The translations under genes and the position numbers were made by a program. The notes under the pieces were generated by a model. That model made no database searches. It saw only the letters and a list, made by a program, of their open reading frames with translations, and was not told the origin of the DNA. A stretch of 64,000 nt of DNA from Acinetobacter tianfuensis. GTDB taxonomy: Bacteria; Pseudomonadota; Gammaproteobacteria; Pseudomonadales; Moraxellaceae. Location of the stretch: contig NZ_RAXV01000011.1 in NCBI RefSeq assembly GCF_003611465.1, positions 1 to 64,000 of the forward strand, given 5' to 3'. Positions 47,440-55,211 of the stretch are shown here, piece after piece (the stretch's first letter is position 1; every line of letters starts with the position of its first letter).

Positions 47440-48372
47440 TTGAAACTTGTTCTTGCACCCATGGAAGGCTTAACAGATCCGATTATGCGTGATGTGCTCA
47501 CATCCGTAGGAAGCTTTGACTGGTGTGTGACTGAGTTTATCCGTGTCACGGACAGTGTTCTGCCTGATCATGTTTACCACAGTTATTGCCCTGAGCTGCA
47601 AACGGATGGAAAAACCGCTGCAGGCACGCCTGTACATGTACAATTTCTAGGCAACAACCCTGACATGCTGGCAGCCAATGCTGTTCGCGCTATAGAACTA
47701 GGTGCGCCTGCCATTGATATGAACTTTGGCTGTCCTGCCAAAACCGTTAACCGCCACCGCGGCGGCTCTGTACTGCTGGATGAGCCTGAAGTCGTACACG
47801 AGCTGGTCAAAGCTGTTCGTGATGCAGTTCCCGCTCATATTCCTGTTTCTGCCAAAATGCGTTTGGGCTACATGGACCGGAACTTTACATTGGAAAATGC
47901 GCATGCTATTGAAGATGCTGGCGCGGCATGGGTTACGGTACATGCCCGTACTAAAGCAGACGGCTATACCCCGCCTGCTTTTTGGGATCAGCTTGCGCCC
48001 ATTCGCGAGGCGCTTAAAATCAATGTCATTGCGAATGGTGAAATTTGGAATAATACCGATGCTCGACAGTGTTTGCTGGAATCTGGCTGTCAAGATTTAA
48101 TGATTGGACGCGGTGCAGTCACGACACCCGATATTACCCAGTGCATTCGTCAAAATACAGATCTGCCTTTAATTACATGGGCAGAACTGATCCAGCTGCA
48201 GGTACGTTTTTTAAACGGCCCCTATAAAAAAGAAATCAATATGGTTGGCCGCTATAAGCAATGGCTAGGCATGATGTCCAAACATTATCCTGAGGCAAAA
48301 CAGCTCTGGGATGAAGTGAAGAAAGTTAAACCTCTCGATGAAATTGTACAAAAATTACAAAGCCATCAATAA
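47440..48372 (+). CDS. dusC: tRNA dihydrouridine synthase (DusC type)
   Basis: DusC is an FMN enzyme that reduces U16 of tRNA to dihydrouridine. The 310-residue product starts with the family's LVLAPMEGLTDPIMRDVL and has DMNFGCPAKTVNRHRGG (catalytic Cys in GCPAKTV), SAKMRLGY, ARTKADGY and NGEIW with IGRGAV. The ITEFVRV-like CVTEFIRVTDSVLP and overall length fit DusC rather than DusA or DusB. I use a TTG start at 47440 because AGGTG lies six bases upstream and the protein then begins like other DusC proteins; a GTG three codons earlier is the alternative. It is a single gene. Confidence 0.88.
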   Translation: MKLVLAPMEGLTDPIMRDVLTSVGSFDWCVTEFIRVTDSVLPDHVYHSYCPELQTDGKTAAGTPVHVQFLGNNPDMLAANAVRAIELGAPAIDMNFGCPAKTVNRHRGGSVLLDEPEVVHELVKAVRDAVPAHIPVSAKMRLGYMDRNFTLENAHAIEDAGAAWVTVHARTKADGYTPPAFWDQLAPIREALKINVIANGEIWNNTDARQCLLESGCQDLMIGRGAVTTPDITQCIRQNTDLPLITWAELIQLQVRFLNGPYKKEINMVGRYKQWLGMMSKHYPEAKQLWDEVKKVKPLDEIVQKLQSHQ

Positions 48373-48375
48373 TCA

Positions 48376-48402
48376 AACAGCCCTTTTATCAGGGCTTTTT
48401 TT
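48376..48402. terminator. Terminator after dusC
   Basis: AGCCCT and AGGGCT form a short stem around TTTATC, followed by T7. Confidence 0.8.
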
Positions 48403-48409
48403 CATCACA

Positions 48410-48769
48410 TCAAACCATTTCAGTATTCAGCAAAAAACTAACCTCTTGAGCAGAAAATTCTTTGGAAAACTCAGAGGTCGGATTTAAAACTAAAGTTGCG
48501 CCTTGCGTCATTGAAAATAACTTTCTTGCGGCCAATTGAATAAAAGGCTCGTCGCCTAAATCATCGATAATCATTTTTTCGGAAAGAAAAAATGCAATCG
48601 CCTGCTCCCCTTGCTCCGTTTCTAACATACGAAATTGAATTCGCCCCTGTGTTTGCTCAAGTCCAAGACAATAAATATCCGACGCTAATAATTGTTTTAA
48701 AAATGCTGGTGTGGCTTCAGGGTTTTCTGCTGCTATTTTAAAGAGCATGTCTAGAAATTGTTCTGTCAT
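48410..48769 (-). CDS. SseB-like N-terminal domain protein (119 aa)
   Basis: The 119-residue acidic, soluble protein has the SseB-N-type pattern. It opens with helix MTEQFLDMLFKIAAENPEAT, then ...FLKQLLASDIYCLG, a middle AFFLSEKMIIDDLGDEPFIQ, and the signature (ARKLF)SMTQGATLVLNPTSE near 85-103. SseB-domain proteins are widespread, often stand-alone and of unknown function. It is a single gene between the dusC terminator and a spacer of 237 bp without features. I am fairly sure of the domain and not of any role. Confidence 0.65.
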   Translation of the reverse strand: MTEQFLDMLFKIAAENPEATPAFLKQLLASDIYCLGLEQTQGRIQFRMLETEQGEQAIAFFLSEKMIIDDLGDEPFIQLAARKLFSMTQGATLVLNPTSEFSKEFSAQEVSFLLNTEMV

Positions 48770-49006
48770 TATAAATTCTATTCAATCATTTTTATTATCA
48801 GACACATCATAGCAAAAGCTCTATAAACTGCAACAGTCTGATTCAGCATATCTTCTTAATGGCCATTCAGAGCAAAATCAAGACTGCGAACGGCCATGCC
48901 TTTTGTTGCAAGCTTTCAATATGATTGATAAAGGTACTCAAATTATTTTTAGCTCGAATATTCCTATTTGATGGAATTTGAATCGCCATTTAAAAATCAA
49001 TTAATT

Positions 49007-49336
49007 TTAATTCAATTCTTCTAGTGTTGGCGGCATTCGTGCAAACCAATTTAAATTATAAACATTCTCACGATCTTTCATTAGATTATCAATTGTTGTT
49101 AATCCATTCCCAGGCTCACCTGTTATCTGATTCACAACAATACATGTTAAAGGCGGTAATTTTTCACGTTCACAATAATTCATGATACGACCTAAAATTG
49201 GCGCTAAAACACCTGCTCCTTCAAATTCTAAATAATTTGCTACCATTTTATAAGTAAGAGTTTGACGAGTACTCGCTGCTGCAATTAAAATCTGCCAAAC
49301 TTGTAATGCACGTTCATTCCGTGTTCTAGAAACCAT
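49007..49336 (-). CDS. Small protein resembling an alkyltransferase-like (ATL/MGMT C-domain) core
   Basis: I do not recognise an exact family. The 109-residue protein lines up by eye with the C-terminal domain of the neighbouring Ogt: VWQILIAAASTRQTLTYKMV against VWQALLTIPFGETRSYKEIA, and PPLTCIVVNQITGEPGNGL against PCHRVVGANGKLVGFAGGL. The helix-turn-helix arginine finger position and the loop differ. A Cys near the active-site place (LTCIVVN) replaces the PCHRV motif, so methyl transfer is unlikely. Alkyltransferase-like proteins bind damaged DNA without repairing it. It starts 36 bp after ogt on the same strand. The start is ATG at 49336 with a weak SD; a TTG two codons earlier is possible. 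Confidence 0.6.
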   Translation of the reverse strand: MVSRTRNERALQVWQILIAAASTRQTLTYKMVANYLEFEGAGVLAPILGRIMNYCEREKLPPLTCIVVNQITGEPGNGLTTIDNLMKDRENVYNLNWFARMPPTLEELN

Positions 49337-49372
49337 ATTCAACTAATTCAAATATTTTTTAATTTGAATATC

Positions 49373-49855
49373 TTAATTCAATTTCTCAATTTTTAATAGA
49401 ATACTTTTATTCTCTAATCCACCTGCAAAACCAACCAGCTTGCCATTTGCACCCACCACACGATGACACGGCGCAATAATCGAAATCGGATTTTTACCGT
49501 TAGCGGCGCCAACAGCCCTTACAGCTTTCACATTGCCAACCTGCTCAGCAATTTCCTTATAACTGCGAGTTTCGCCAAAAGGAATCGTCAGCAAAGCCTG
49601 CCATACTTTTTGCTGAAACTCAGTCCCTTCAAAATCTAGAGGCAAGTCAAAACGCTGACGCTGTCCTGCAAAATATTCATTCAGCTGCTTTTGCGTTTCC
49701 AGCAAAATCGGATGCTGTTTGTCTTCAATCAATTGCGCCAAACGCACCCGTTTCGGGTCTTCATTTTCCCAAAGTACTGCAACCAAAGCAGTCTCGTTCG
49801 CAACAAGTTTTAATACCCCAACAGGAGAACTCATTTCTATAAATGAAAGCTGCAT
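49373..49855 (-). CDS. ogt: Methylated-DNA-[protein]-cysteine S-methyltransferase
   Basis: Ogt removes methyl groups from O6-methylguanine or O4-methylthymine by taking them onto its own cysteine. The 160-residue product has the helix-turn-helix part FQQKVWQALLTIPFGETRSY and the active-site motif IIAPCHRVVGANGKLVGFAGG, with the acceptor Cys in PCHRV near residue 130. The Asn hinge and arginine finger (KAVRAVGAANGKNP) are in place. It lies 37 bp after a Gdx-type gene and 36 bp before the ATL-like gene. Confidence 0.94.
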   Translation of the reverse strand: MQLSFIEMSSPVGVLKLVANETALVAVLWENEDPKRVRLAQLIEDKQHPILLETQKQLNEYFAGQRQRFDLPLDFEGTEFQQKVWQALLTIPFGETRSYKEIAEQVGNVKAVRAVGAANGKNPISIIAPCHRVVGANGKLVGFAGGLENKSILLKIEKLN

Positions 49856-49892
49856 AGTCTGATTCCGATATTGAATACATAAATAGATTAAT

Positions 49893-50210
49893 TTAGCTGG
49901 AAGATAATTTCATCAAAATTAAACCTGAAATAATCAGCACAGCTGCGAGCATACGCATGGCTGAAGCAGGTTCACCTAAAAAGAAAATTCCAACAGCAAA
50001 TGAACCAATTGCGCCAATCCCAGTCCAAACCGTATAGGCCGTTCCGAGCGGCAACGTTTTCATTGCATAAGATAAAAGCGCAAAACTTGCAATCATAAAC
50101 ACAATGGTCAAAATACTTGGCGTAAGTTTAGAGAAGCCATCTGATATTTTCATAAAATATGCCCAGATAACTTCCAAAATACCTGCAACAATTAACAATA
50201 CCCAAGCCAT
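49893..50210 (-). CDS. gdx: SMR-family exporter, Gdx/SugE type (second of a tandem pair)
   Basis: Gdx proteins are small inner-membrane guanidinium/H+ antiporters. The 105-residue, four-helix protein has the essential Glu13 in IVAGILEVIWAYFMKISDGF, the G-F-S-x-L-T-P-S motif after helix 1, and LPLGTAYTVWTGIGAIGSFA, all typical of Gdx/SugE rather than EmrE. It shares about three quarters of its residues with the next gene upstream. Two similar SMR proteins side by side may work separately as homodimers or as a pair. A weak hairpin lies between the two genes. Confidence 0.85.
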   Translation of the reverse strand: MAWVLLIVAGILEVIWAYFMKISDGFSKLTPSILTIVFMIASFALLSYAMKTLPLGTAYTVWTGIGAIGSFAVGIFFLGEPASAMRMLAAVLIISGLILMKLSSS

Positions 50211-50264
50211 TTCAAATACCTTTAAAACACATCAATACAAAAACTTAAAAATAGAAATTACACA

Positions 50265-50297
50265 GAAAAAGAGCCATATTATTCAACACAGCTCTTT
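50265..50297 (-). terminator. Weak hairpin between the two Gdx genes
   Basis: AAAGAGC and GCTCTTT pair around a 16-base loop, followed by TTCTG on the minus strand. It could reduce expression of the second exporter. Confidence 0.45.
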
Positions 50298-50314
50298 GCT
50301 TTAATTTAAGTGTA

Positions 50315-50632
50315 TTAACTGGATGAAAGCTTCATCAATACCAGACCAGAAATAATCAAAACCGCAGCAAGCATGCGCATTGCTGTTGCTGGTTCACCTA
50401 AAATAAAAATACCGACAAGAAAGGAGCCAATCGCGCCAATGCCTGTCCAAATAGTATAGGCCGTCCCCAGAGGTAATGATTTCATGGCATATGCCAATAA
50501 ACCAAAACTGAGAATCATAAAAAATATGGTGATAATGCTCGGTGTAAATTTACTAAAACCTTCGGACAGCTTCATGCTGTATGCCCAAACGATTTCAAAA
50601 ATACCTGCAAAAATAAGAACAATCCAAGCCAT
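50315..50632 (-). CDS. gdx: SMR-family exporter, Gdx/SugE type (first of a tandem pair)
   Basis: The 105-residue four-helix protein has the essential Glu13 in IFAGIFEIVWAYSMKLSEGF, then FTPSIITIFFMILSFGLLAY and LPLGTAYTIWTGIGAIGSFL. The Gly-Phe-Ser-Lys stretch and the Trp-Thr-Gly-Ile-Gly helix mark it as Gdx (guanidinium export), not a quaternary-ammonium pump. It is the first gene behind a sigma-70 promoter and a two-hairpin leader that fits the guanidine-II riboswitch, which supports guanidine as its substrate. SD GGAG lies eight bases before the ATG. Confidence 0.88.
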   Translation of the reverse strand: MAWIVLIFAGIFEIVWAYSMKLSEGFSKFTPSIITIFFMILSFGLLAYAMKSLPLGTAYTIWTGIGAIGSFLVGIFILGEPATAMRMLAAVLIISGLVLMKLSSS

Positions 50633-50658
50633 GATGCCTGCTCCAACTTAAAAGTAGA

Positions 50659-50736
50659 GTCAGGCCGTCCTGACGAATTTTCTCAAAAGACAAAACAGAC
50701 GAAAGTCGGTTTAAAATGAGGGAGGTCGTTCCTCCC
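50659..50736 (-). promoter_or_regulatory. Probable guanidine-II (mini-ykkC) riboswitch
   Basis: The leader of the first Gdx gene has two hairpins as RNA: GGGAGG-AACGA-CCTCCC (50736-50720) and GUCAGG-ACGG-CCUGAC (50674-50659), 45 bases apart. The second shows the exact GG-ACGR-CC form of guanidine-II riboswitch loops; the first has one extra A in the loop. The second ends 26 bases before the ATG, a place from which it could mask or free the ribosome binding site. Guanidine-II elements are known to control gdx genes in gammaproteobacteria. Confidence 0.75.
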
Positions 50737-50748
50737 AAAGAGAGAAGC

Positions 50749-50776
50749 AGTATAATCAATTTCATATCCAAGTGAA
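50749..50776 (-). promoter_or_regulatory. Probable sigma-70 promoter of the Gdx pair
   Basis: On the minus strand, TTCACT (50776-50771) and TATACT (50754-50749) are 16 bases apart. Transcription would start near 50742, just before the first hairpin. Confidence 0.6.
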
Positions 50777-50853
50777 GTGACATTTACATGATTTGACCAA
50801 AAATACACCTAAAAATTTTATGGTTTTCATCTAAAAATAGAGGAATATTGAAT

Positions 50854-51339
50854 ATGCACCATCCTTTTTGGGGAGACATAACGGAAATTTTTGGTGAATA
50901 TATGACTGAAATTGTCTTTCAATCCAATTTTTTTCAGCACGGAAATGCATTGTATCTTGGTGATGTATACGATGAAGAAGGTGAAGAAATTGAAAATGCG
51001 CCATCTATTGAGCAACTCAATGAGTTTGCGCAAAGCTATCAAGCATTTTTGCAGCACTTAGAATCTTGCCTCGAACAAATTCAACATCGAGCTTTTGAAC
51101 GCTACATTCAGCTCTATGCTCATTATTATGAAAACCCTGAAAAATCAGGCGAAGCTCCATTAATAATCACCGCCATTGAACAGCATAATTTTTATATTCG
51201 GAATTTACTCCATATCCGCATCAGTGACCGGCAAACTGTCCGTTTAGCCATTCGATATGACTTAGATACAGAACATGGTATGGAGTTCAAATTTATCGGC
51301 AATCAACTGGTCAAAGTTGCAGGCATTGCTGAAACTTAA
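50854..51339 (+). CDS. Hypothetical protein, possibly DUF6985-like (161 aa)
   Basis: The product is an acidic soluble protein with a beta-rich start (FWGDITEIFGEYMTEIVFQS), a helical middle (LNEFAQSYQAFLQHLESCLE) and a beta-rich end. This arrangement reminds me of DUF6985-type proteins, but I cannot confirm it. I use the ATG at 50854 with AGGA nine bases upstream; a TTG two codons earlier is less likely. It is divergent from the Gdx pair, with about 220 bp between starts, and convergent with copB. No role can be given. Confidence 0.6.
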   Translation: MHHPFWGDITEIFGEYMTEIVFQSNFFQHGNALYLGDVYDEEGEEIENAPSIEQLNEFAQSYQAFLQHLESCLEQIQHRAFERYIQLYAHYYENPEKSGEAPLIITAIEQHNFYIRNLLHIRISDRQTVRLAIRYDLDTEHGMEFKFIGNQLVKVAGIAET

Positions 51340-51350
51340 GCTATAGAAGC

Positions 51351-51383
51351 AAAAAGGCCACTTCAATTGAAATGACCTTTTTT
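51351..51383. terminator. Terminator between the hypothetical gene and copB
   Basis: AAAAAGG...CCTTTTTT enclose the palindrome TTCAATTGAA in an imperfect stem. It is usable in both directions. Confidence 0.6.
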
Positions 51384-51412
51384 AAATTATCTAAAATTGA
51401 ATTCACTGTCCC

Positions 51413-52357
51413 TTAGAACTTAAAGCGAATACCAGCACCATATACACCGCCATTTTCAGAATCTGATTTCACTTGCCACGGTGTTTCATCCTTGCCTTTC
51501 GAATATGCATAAGCAATGCTGATATAAGGCATGACTTTTTTACTGATTTCATAACGGGTTTCAAGCCCTGCTGCCGCACTGCTCAAACCTGTTTTTTTCG
51601 CATATTTAGAATCATCACTAAAAATCACATCCAGCTCTAAGTAGGGCTGCATAATCAGTTTCTGTGTAATCAGCAAATCACGTTCCGTTTCTAAGCTAAA
51701 CGCTGCGTAGCTGTCTTTACCTGCATACAAATACGCATCGGTTTCAAAGAAGTACGGCGCCATACCATGCAAACCAATCACTGCATCGACATGTTCTTCG
51801 GTGTCTTTACGCTGATTGCCTAATTCAATTTTTTCACGGCGGTAACGTGCACCAATTTGCGCATCCCAAAAGTCAGAAATCATACGGCTATATAAAATTT
51901 TGGCATCATAATGCGCATCATGCGATTCTTCTTTATCTGCATGAACTTTAATAAAAATTTTATTTTCATCTGTGCCAATACGGGTTTCAAACTCGGACTT
52001 TAAAGCACCCACGCCATCTTCATTGACCAACCATTGATTATCGACAGCAGTGACCGCATAAATTTGCGCACCATGTTCTTTACGATGATGATTTTGATGA
52101 GAATCAGGATAACCACTTCCATGCTGTGCTTTTTCAACTGTTGCTGCTGACGCAGATAGCGCATGATTGGAATGATTTTGCACAGAGGCTTGAGGCGAAT
52201 TTAACACAACATTTGGAGTATGCTGTGAGTGATCCATCGGCTCAGCTGTCGTCGATTTCACACTATGATCTTCACCATTATGCGCAAAACTTACCGCACT
52301 GATCATTAATAATGATACCGCTAAAACACTTTTAGAAAAAAGATTAATGGTGTGCAT
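51413..52357 (-). CDS. copB: Copper resistance protein B (outer membrane)
   Basis: CopB is an outer-membrane protein that binds or sequesters copper and works with CopA. The 314-residue product has a signal peptide (VLAVSLLMISAVSFA, then HNGEDHSVKS), a His/Met/Asn-rich linker at about 24-100 with metal-binding HSQHTPN, HSNHAL and HQNHHRKEHG, and a beta-barrel C-terminus from about 100 (ENKIFIKVHADKEESHDAHY, ending YGAGIRFKF with a terminal Phe). It starts 14 bases inside the end of the small upstream gene, with SD GGAG formed from that gene's own codons. Confidence 0.88.
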   Translation of the reverse strand: MHTINLFSKSVLAVSLLMISAVSFAHNGEDHSVKSTTAEPMDHSQHTPNVVLNSPQASVQNHSNHALSASAATVEKAQHGSGYPDSHQNHHRKEHGAQIYAVTAVDNQWLVNEDGVGALKSEFETRIGTDENKIFIKVHADKEESHDAHYDAKILYSRMISDFWDAQIGARYRREKIELGNQRKDTEEHVDAVIGLHGMAPYFFETDAYLYAGKDSYAAFSLETERDLLITQKLIMQPYLELDVIFSDDSKYAKKTGLSSAAAGLETRYEISKKVMPYISIAYAYSKGKDETPWQVKSDSENGGVYGAGIRFKF

Positions 52358-52589
52358 GCTGATCTCCTTTCTGCGCCTTTTTATCCTGCGGCTTCTCTAT
52401 TGTTTTTTGTTGATGCATGTGCTGATGATCTGGACGCTCAGAATGGTTCATTTGAGAGTGATTCACCGGCATAGCGGTCGTAGTCGATTTCACACTATGG
52501 TTTCCCCCGTTATGCGCAAGACTCAAGGTACTCACGCCCAAAACTGCAACTGCAAGAAAAGCTTTTAATACAATATTAGTGATGTGCAT
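52344..52589 (-). CDS. Small His/Met-rich periplasmic protein, paralogous to the CopB N-terminus
   Basis: The 81-residue protein has a signal peptide (IVLKAFLAVAVLGVSTLSLA), then NGGNHSVKSTTTAMPVNHSQ and further His/Met motifs, ending GDQHAHH. Its first 45 residues match the start of CopB closely, but the beta-barrel is missing. It should be a small copper-binding periplasmic protein. The ATG at 52589 has AGGAG six bases upstream; longer in-frame starts lie inside copA. It overlaps copA by 14 bases and copB by 14 bases. Confidence 0.75.
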   Translation of the reverse strand: MHITNIVLKAFLAVAVLGVSTLSLAHNGGNHSVKSTTTAMPVNHSQMNHSERPDHQHMHQQKTIEKPQDKKAQKGDQHAHH

Positions 52590-54318
52590 GTTCAGCTCCT
52601 TTTTGTTCAGCTGCTTGATTGGTTTGAGCTGGGTTTGCGCCTTGAATTGGTGTTGTTGAAACCTGTCCATCGCTGACATTTGCCACAATTAACTTGTTCA
52701 TCATCCCTGCGCTCATGTGATAAAGCAGGTGACAATGAATTGCCCATTCACCTAATTCATCTGCGGTCAGTAAAGCGGTCACAGTTTTACCTGGAGGCAC
52801 AATCAGCGTATGTTTATTTGGCATATCTACCGATTCTTGACCATTCTCCAATTGCATAAACATGCCATGCAAATGCATCGGGTGCGCCATCATGCTGTCA
52901 TTGATAAATTTGATACGGATACGCTCGCCATATTTCACTTTCAGCGGTTCAGCATCACTGAATTTTTTACCGTTAATGGTCCAAATATAGCGTTCCATAG
53001 TACCGCCCAAACGCACCACCAATTCACTGCTGGCTTCACGAATATCTTTTTGCGGTTTTAAAGATTTTAAGTCGCTATACTGCAAAGCTTTATTGCCCGC
53101 AGGTGTCGACGCATTTGCCCAGCCATAAACCACTTGATCATTTTTTTGCGGTTTTACTGCGCTATGCTGTGAATGATCCATGCCTTTCATATCACCATGA
53201 TTCATTTTCGAGTGATCCATGCCCTGCATATCACCGCCGCCATGCCCCATATCTTCCATGGTTAACAGTGAGCGTGGACGAGGTGCAGGCATATGAATGC
53301 CATGTGTCACTGGGTTCAATTCATTGTGCAGTGTGCCAATTGCATAACCTGAACGGTCAATTGACTCCGCTTCAATCTGATAATGTCCGCCTTTCGGTTC
53401 GACAATCACATCATAAGTTTCAGCAGTTCCAATACGGAATTCATCCACAGCCACCGGTTTTACAGGCTGGCCATCAGCGCTGACCACGGTCATTTTTAAG
53501 TTAGGAATACTGACATCATAAAAAGACATGGCTGAAGCATTCACAAAGCGCAGGCGAATTTTTTCATTCGGTTTAAACATGCCTGTCCAATTTTGTTCAG
53601 GTGTTTTACCGTTAATGAGGAAGGTATAGCCTGTCACATCAGACATATCGGTTTTCAGCATGCGCATCTGATTCCACATCTTACGGTCAGACCATGTGGC
53701 TTTTACGCCATCACGTTTAACTTGCTTCCAGACATCGCTGAGTGTTTCACGCTGATCTTGATAATATTCCGCAGAAATTTTCAGGTCTTTTTGAATTTGA
53801 TCACTGGTTTTTTCATGAAAATCTGACAGCATCACTACATAGTCACGCTCGGTTTTTTCATGCGCAGCAAGCGGCTTTTTCCCTTTAGGATAAATCACAA
53901 AAGAGCCATATAAACCGTCTTGTTCTTGCCCCTTAGAATGGGCGTGATACCAATACGTACCGCTTTGGCGGATTTTAAATTTGTAGACAAATTCTGCATT
54001 CGGCTGAATGCCGTTAAAACCATTAAAGCCTGGTACGCCATCCATAATGCCCGGCAGCAGCAGTCCGTGCCAATGAATAGAAGAATCTTGGTTTTTTAAA
54101 TTATTTTTCACGCGAATGATGGCTTCATCACCCTCTTCAAACTCAAGCAAAGGCGCAGGAAATTGACCATTTACGGTAATGCGCTTTACAGGTTTTCCAG
54201 TTGGGCTGACCACTGCTTCATCAATAACAAGCTGATATTCACGCACTTCGGCAAAAACCAAAGGTGACGACGCAAAACAAATACCTGCCAACAGGTACGA
54301 ACGAATTTTATGAGACAT
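52576..54318 (-). CDS. copA: Copper-resistance multicopper oxidase CopA
   Basis: CopA oxidises Cu(I) in the periplasm, making it less toxic. The 580-residue product has the copper sites HWHG near 82, WYHAHS near 123, HPMHLHG near 477 and HCHLLYHMSAGMM near 523. A Met/His-rich stretch near 360-390 (MQGMDHSKMNHGDMKGMDHS) probably binds extra Cu(I). The signal peptide (MSHKIRSYLLAGICFASSPL) has no twin-arginine, though multicopper oxidases usually use the Tat pathway; an in-frame stop lies just upstream, so the start is fixed. It ends KGAEHAHH and overlaps the next gene by 14 bases. Confidence 0.92.
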   Translation of the reverse strand: MSHKIRSYLLAGICFASSPLVFAEVREYQLVIDEAVVSPTGKPVKRITVNGQFPAPLLEFEEGDEAIIRVKNNLKNQDSSIHWHGLLLPGIMDGVPGFNGFNGIQPNAEFVYKFKIRQSGTYWYHAHSKGQEQDGLYGSFVIYPKGKKPLAAHEKTERDYVVMLSDFHEKTSDQIQKDLKISAEYYQDQRETLSDVWKQVKRDGVKATWSDRKMWNQMRMLKTDMSDVTGYTFLINGKTPEQNWTGMFKPNEKIRLRFVNASAMSFYDVSIPNLKMTVVSADGQPVKPVAVDEFRIGTAETYDVIVEPKGGHYQIEAESIDRSGYAIGTLHNELNPVTHGIHMPAPRPRSLLTMEDMGHGGGDMQGMDHSKMNHGDMKGMDHSQHSAVKPQKNDQVVYGWANASTPAGNKALQYSDLKSLKPQKDIREASSELVVRLGGTMERYIWTINGKKFSDAEPLKVKYGERIRIKFINDSMMAHPMHLHGMFMQLENGQESVDMPNKHTLIVPPGKTVTALLTADELGEWAIHCHLLYHMSAGMMNKLIVANVSDGQVSTTPIQGANPAQTNQAAEQKGAEHAHH

Positions 54319-54363
54319 AACTTAACCTTAATTTTTGAAAATCAATAAATTTTTAAAAATCGG

Positions 54364-54840
54364 TTAAGCTTTCGGAGGGCGCAGAATTTCCTGCCAATAA
54401 CCTTTTAGATATTGTTCTGTATAGCGGGATTGGATCGTTTCTACAGTGACATCAGACTTGAATGCATCGAGCTGCTGCGGCTGATAAACATCTAAAGAAA
54501 ATACACTGATTTGACAATGCCATAGAGCGCAATCACTGCATTGACTTGGCATTGCATTGGCCATAGACATATCGCAATGCGGCAGCGTATTTTGTTCCGC
54601 AATCTGCTTCGCATCCAGCATGGCTGGCATATCATGACAGTTGCTGTCTGTATTTGCTTGCGCATTTTGCATAGCATGATGAACAGCAGAACTGCTTTCT
54701 TGGGCTGCTGCTTGCTGCATCATTATGCTGTGTATCGGTTTTTGCACCGCAGAGGCAACACTGCTCCAGCTCATGACAAATGCCATAAGCAAAGCAAACG
54801 CTGCATGCTGCCGCAATCTTTTCAACACAATATGATCCAT
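54364..54840 (-). CDS. Cys/His/Met-rich secreted protein at the head of the cop operon
   Basis: I do not recognise a family. The 158-residue product has an N-terminal signal-type helix (HAAFALLMAFVMSWSSVASA) and then a metal-binding-like section: SNCHDMPAML, LPHCDMSMANAMPSQC and SDCALWHCQ. The cluster of Cys and His with adjacent Met suggests copper binding or sensing in the periplasm. It ends ILRPPKA. It is the first gene of the operon, 45 bp before copA. Small proteins of this kind lead cop operons in Acinetobacter. Confidence 0.65.
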   Translation of the reverse strand: MDHIVLKRLRQHAAFALLMAFVMSWSSVASAVQKPIHSIMMQQAAAQESSSAVHHAMQNAQANTDSNCHDMPAMLDAKQIAEQNTLPHCDMSMANAMPSQCSDCALWHCQISVFSLDVYQPQQLDAFKSDVTVETIQSRYTEQYLKGYWQEILRPPKA

Positions 54841-55125
54841 CTATGGTCACAGCCCAAATCTCTTTTTAGCTTAAGTCATAATTTTTAAGGGAGCAAGCAC
54901 TTAAATCTGAATTGAACAAAATGCAGGTTATGCCTCCCTTTTCTGTTTTCCGTCTAATAAAAAACATTGAATGGCTCAGTTTGCCATAACTCTTTTTTAA
55001 ATTTATTTTAATACTTCAGCAACGGACACACCAAACTGGTTTACTGGTTATAATTATATTTCACTCAGCACAAAAATTAATCATGACAAAATAAAACACT
55101 GTTATTTTCATCACTTAACTCAACT

Positions 55126-55152
55126 AAAAAAGGACTCTTTTGAGTCCTTTTT
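55126..55152 (-). terminator. Terminator after rpe
   Basis: AAAAGGACTC and GAGTCCTTTT form a perfect 10-bp stem with loop TTTT. For rpe it lies beyond the DnaA-box-like array, so the array would be in the 3' part of the message. Confidence 0.85.
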
Positions 55153-55211
55153 ATACATTTTTTGTCTAATTTAAAAACAATTACAGTGCAAGTGTTTGTA
55201 AAATGTCCGAT

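Noticed and set aside
48770-49006. Gene in the spacer after the ATL-like gene
   Set aside because: No open frame with SD and no coding-like composition on either strand.
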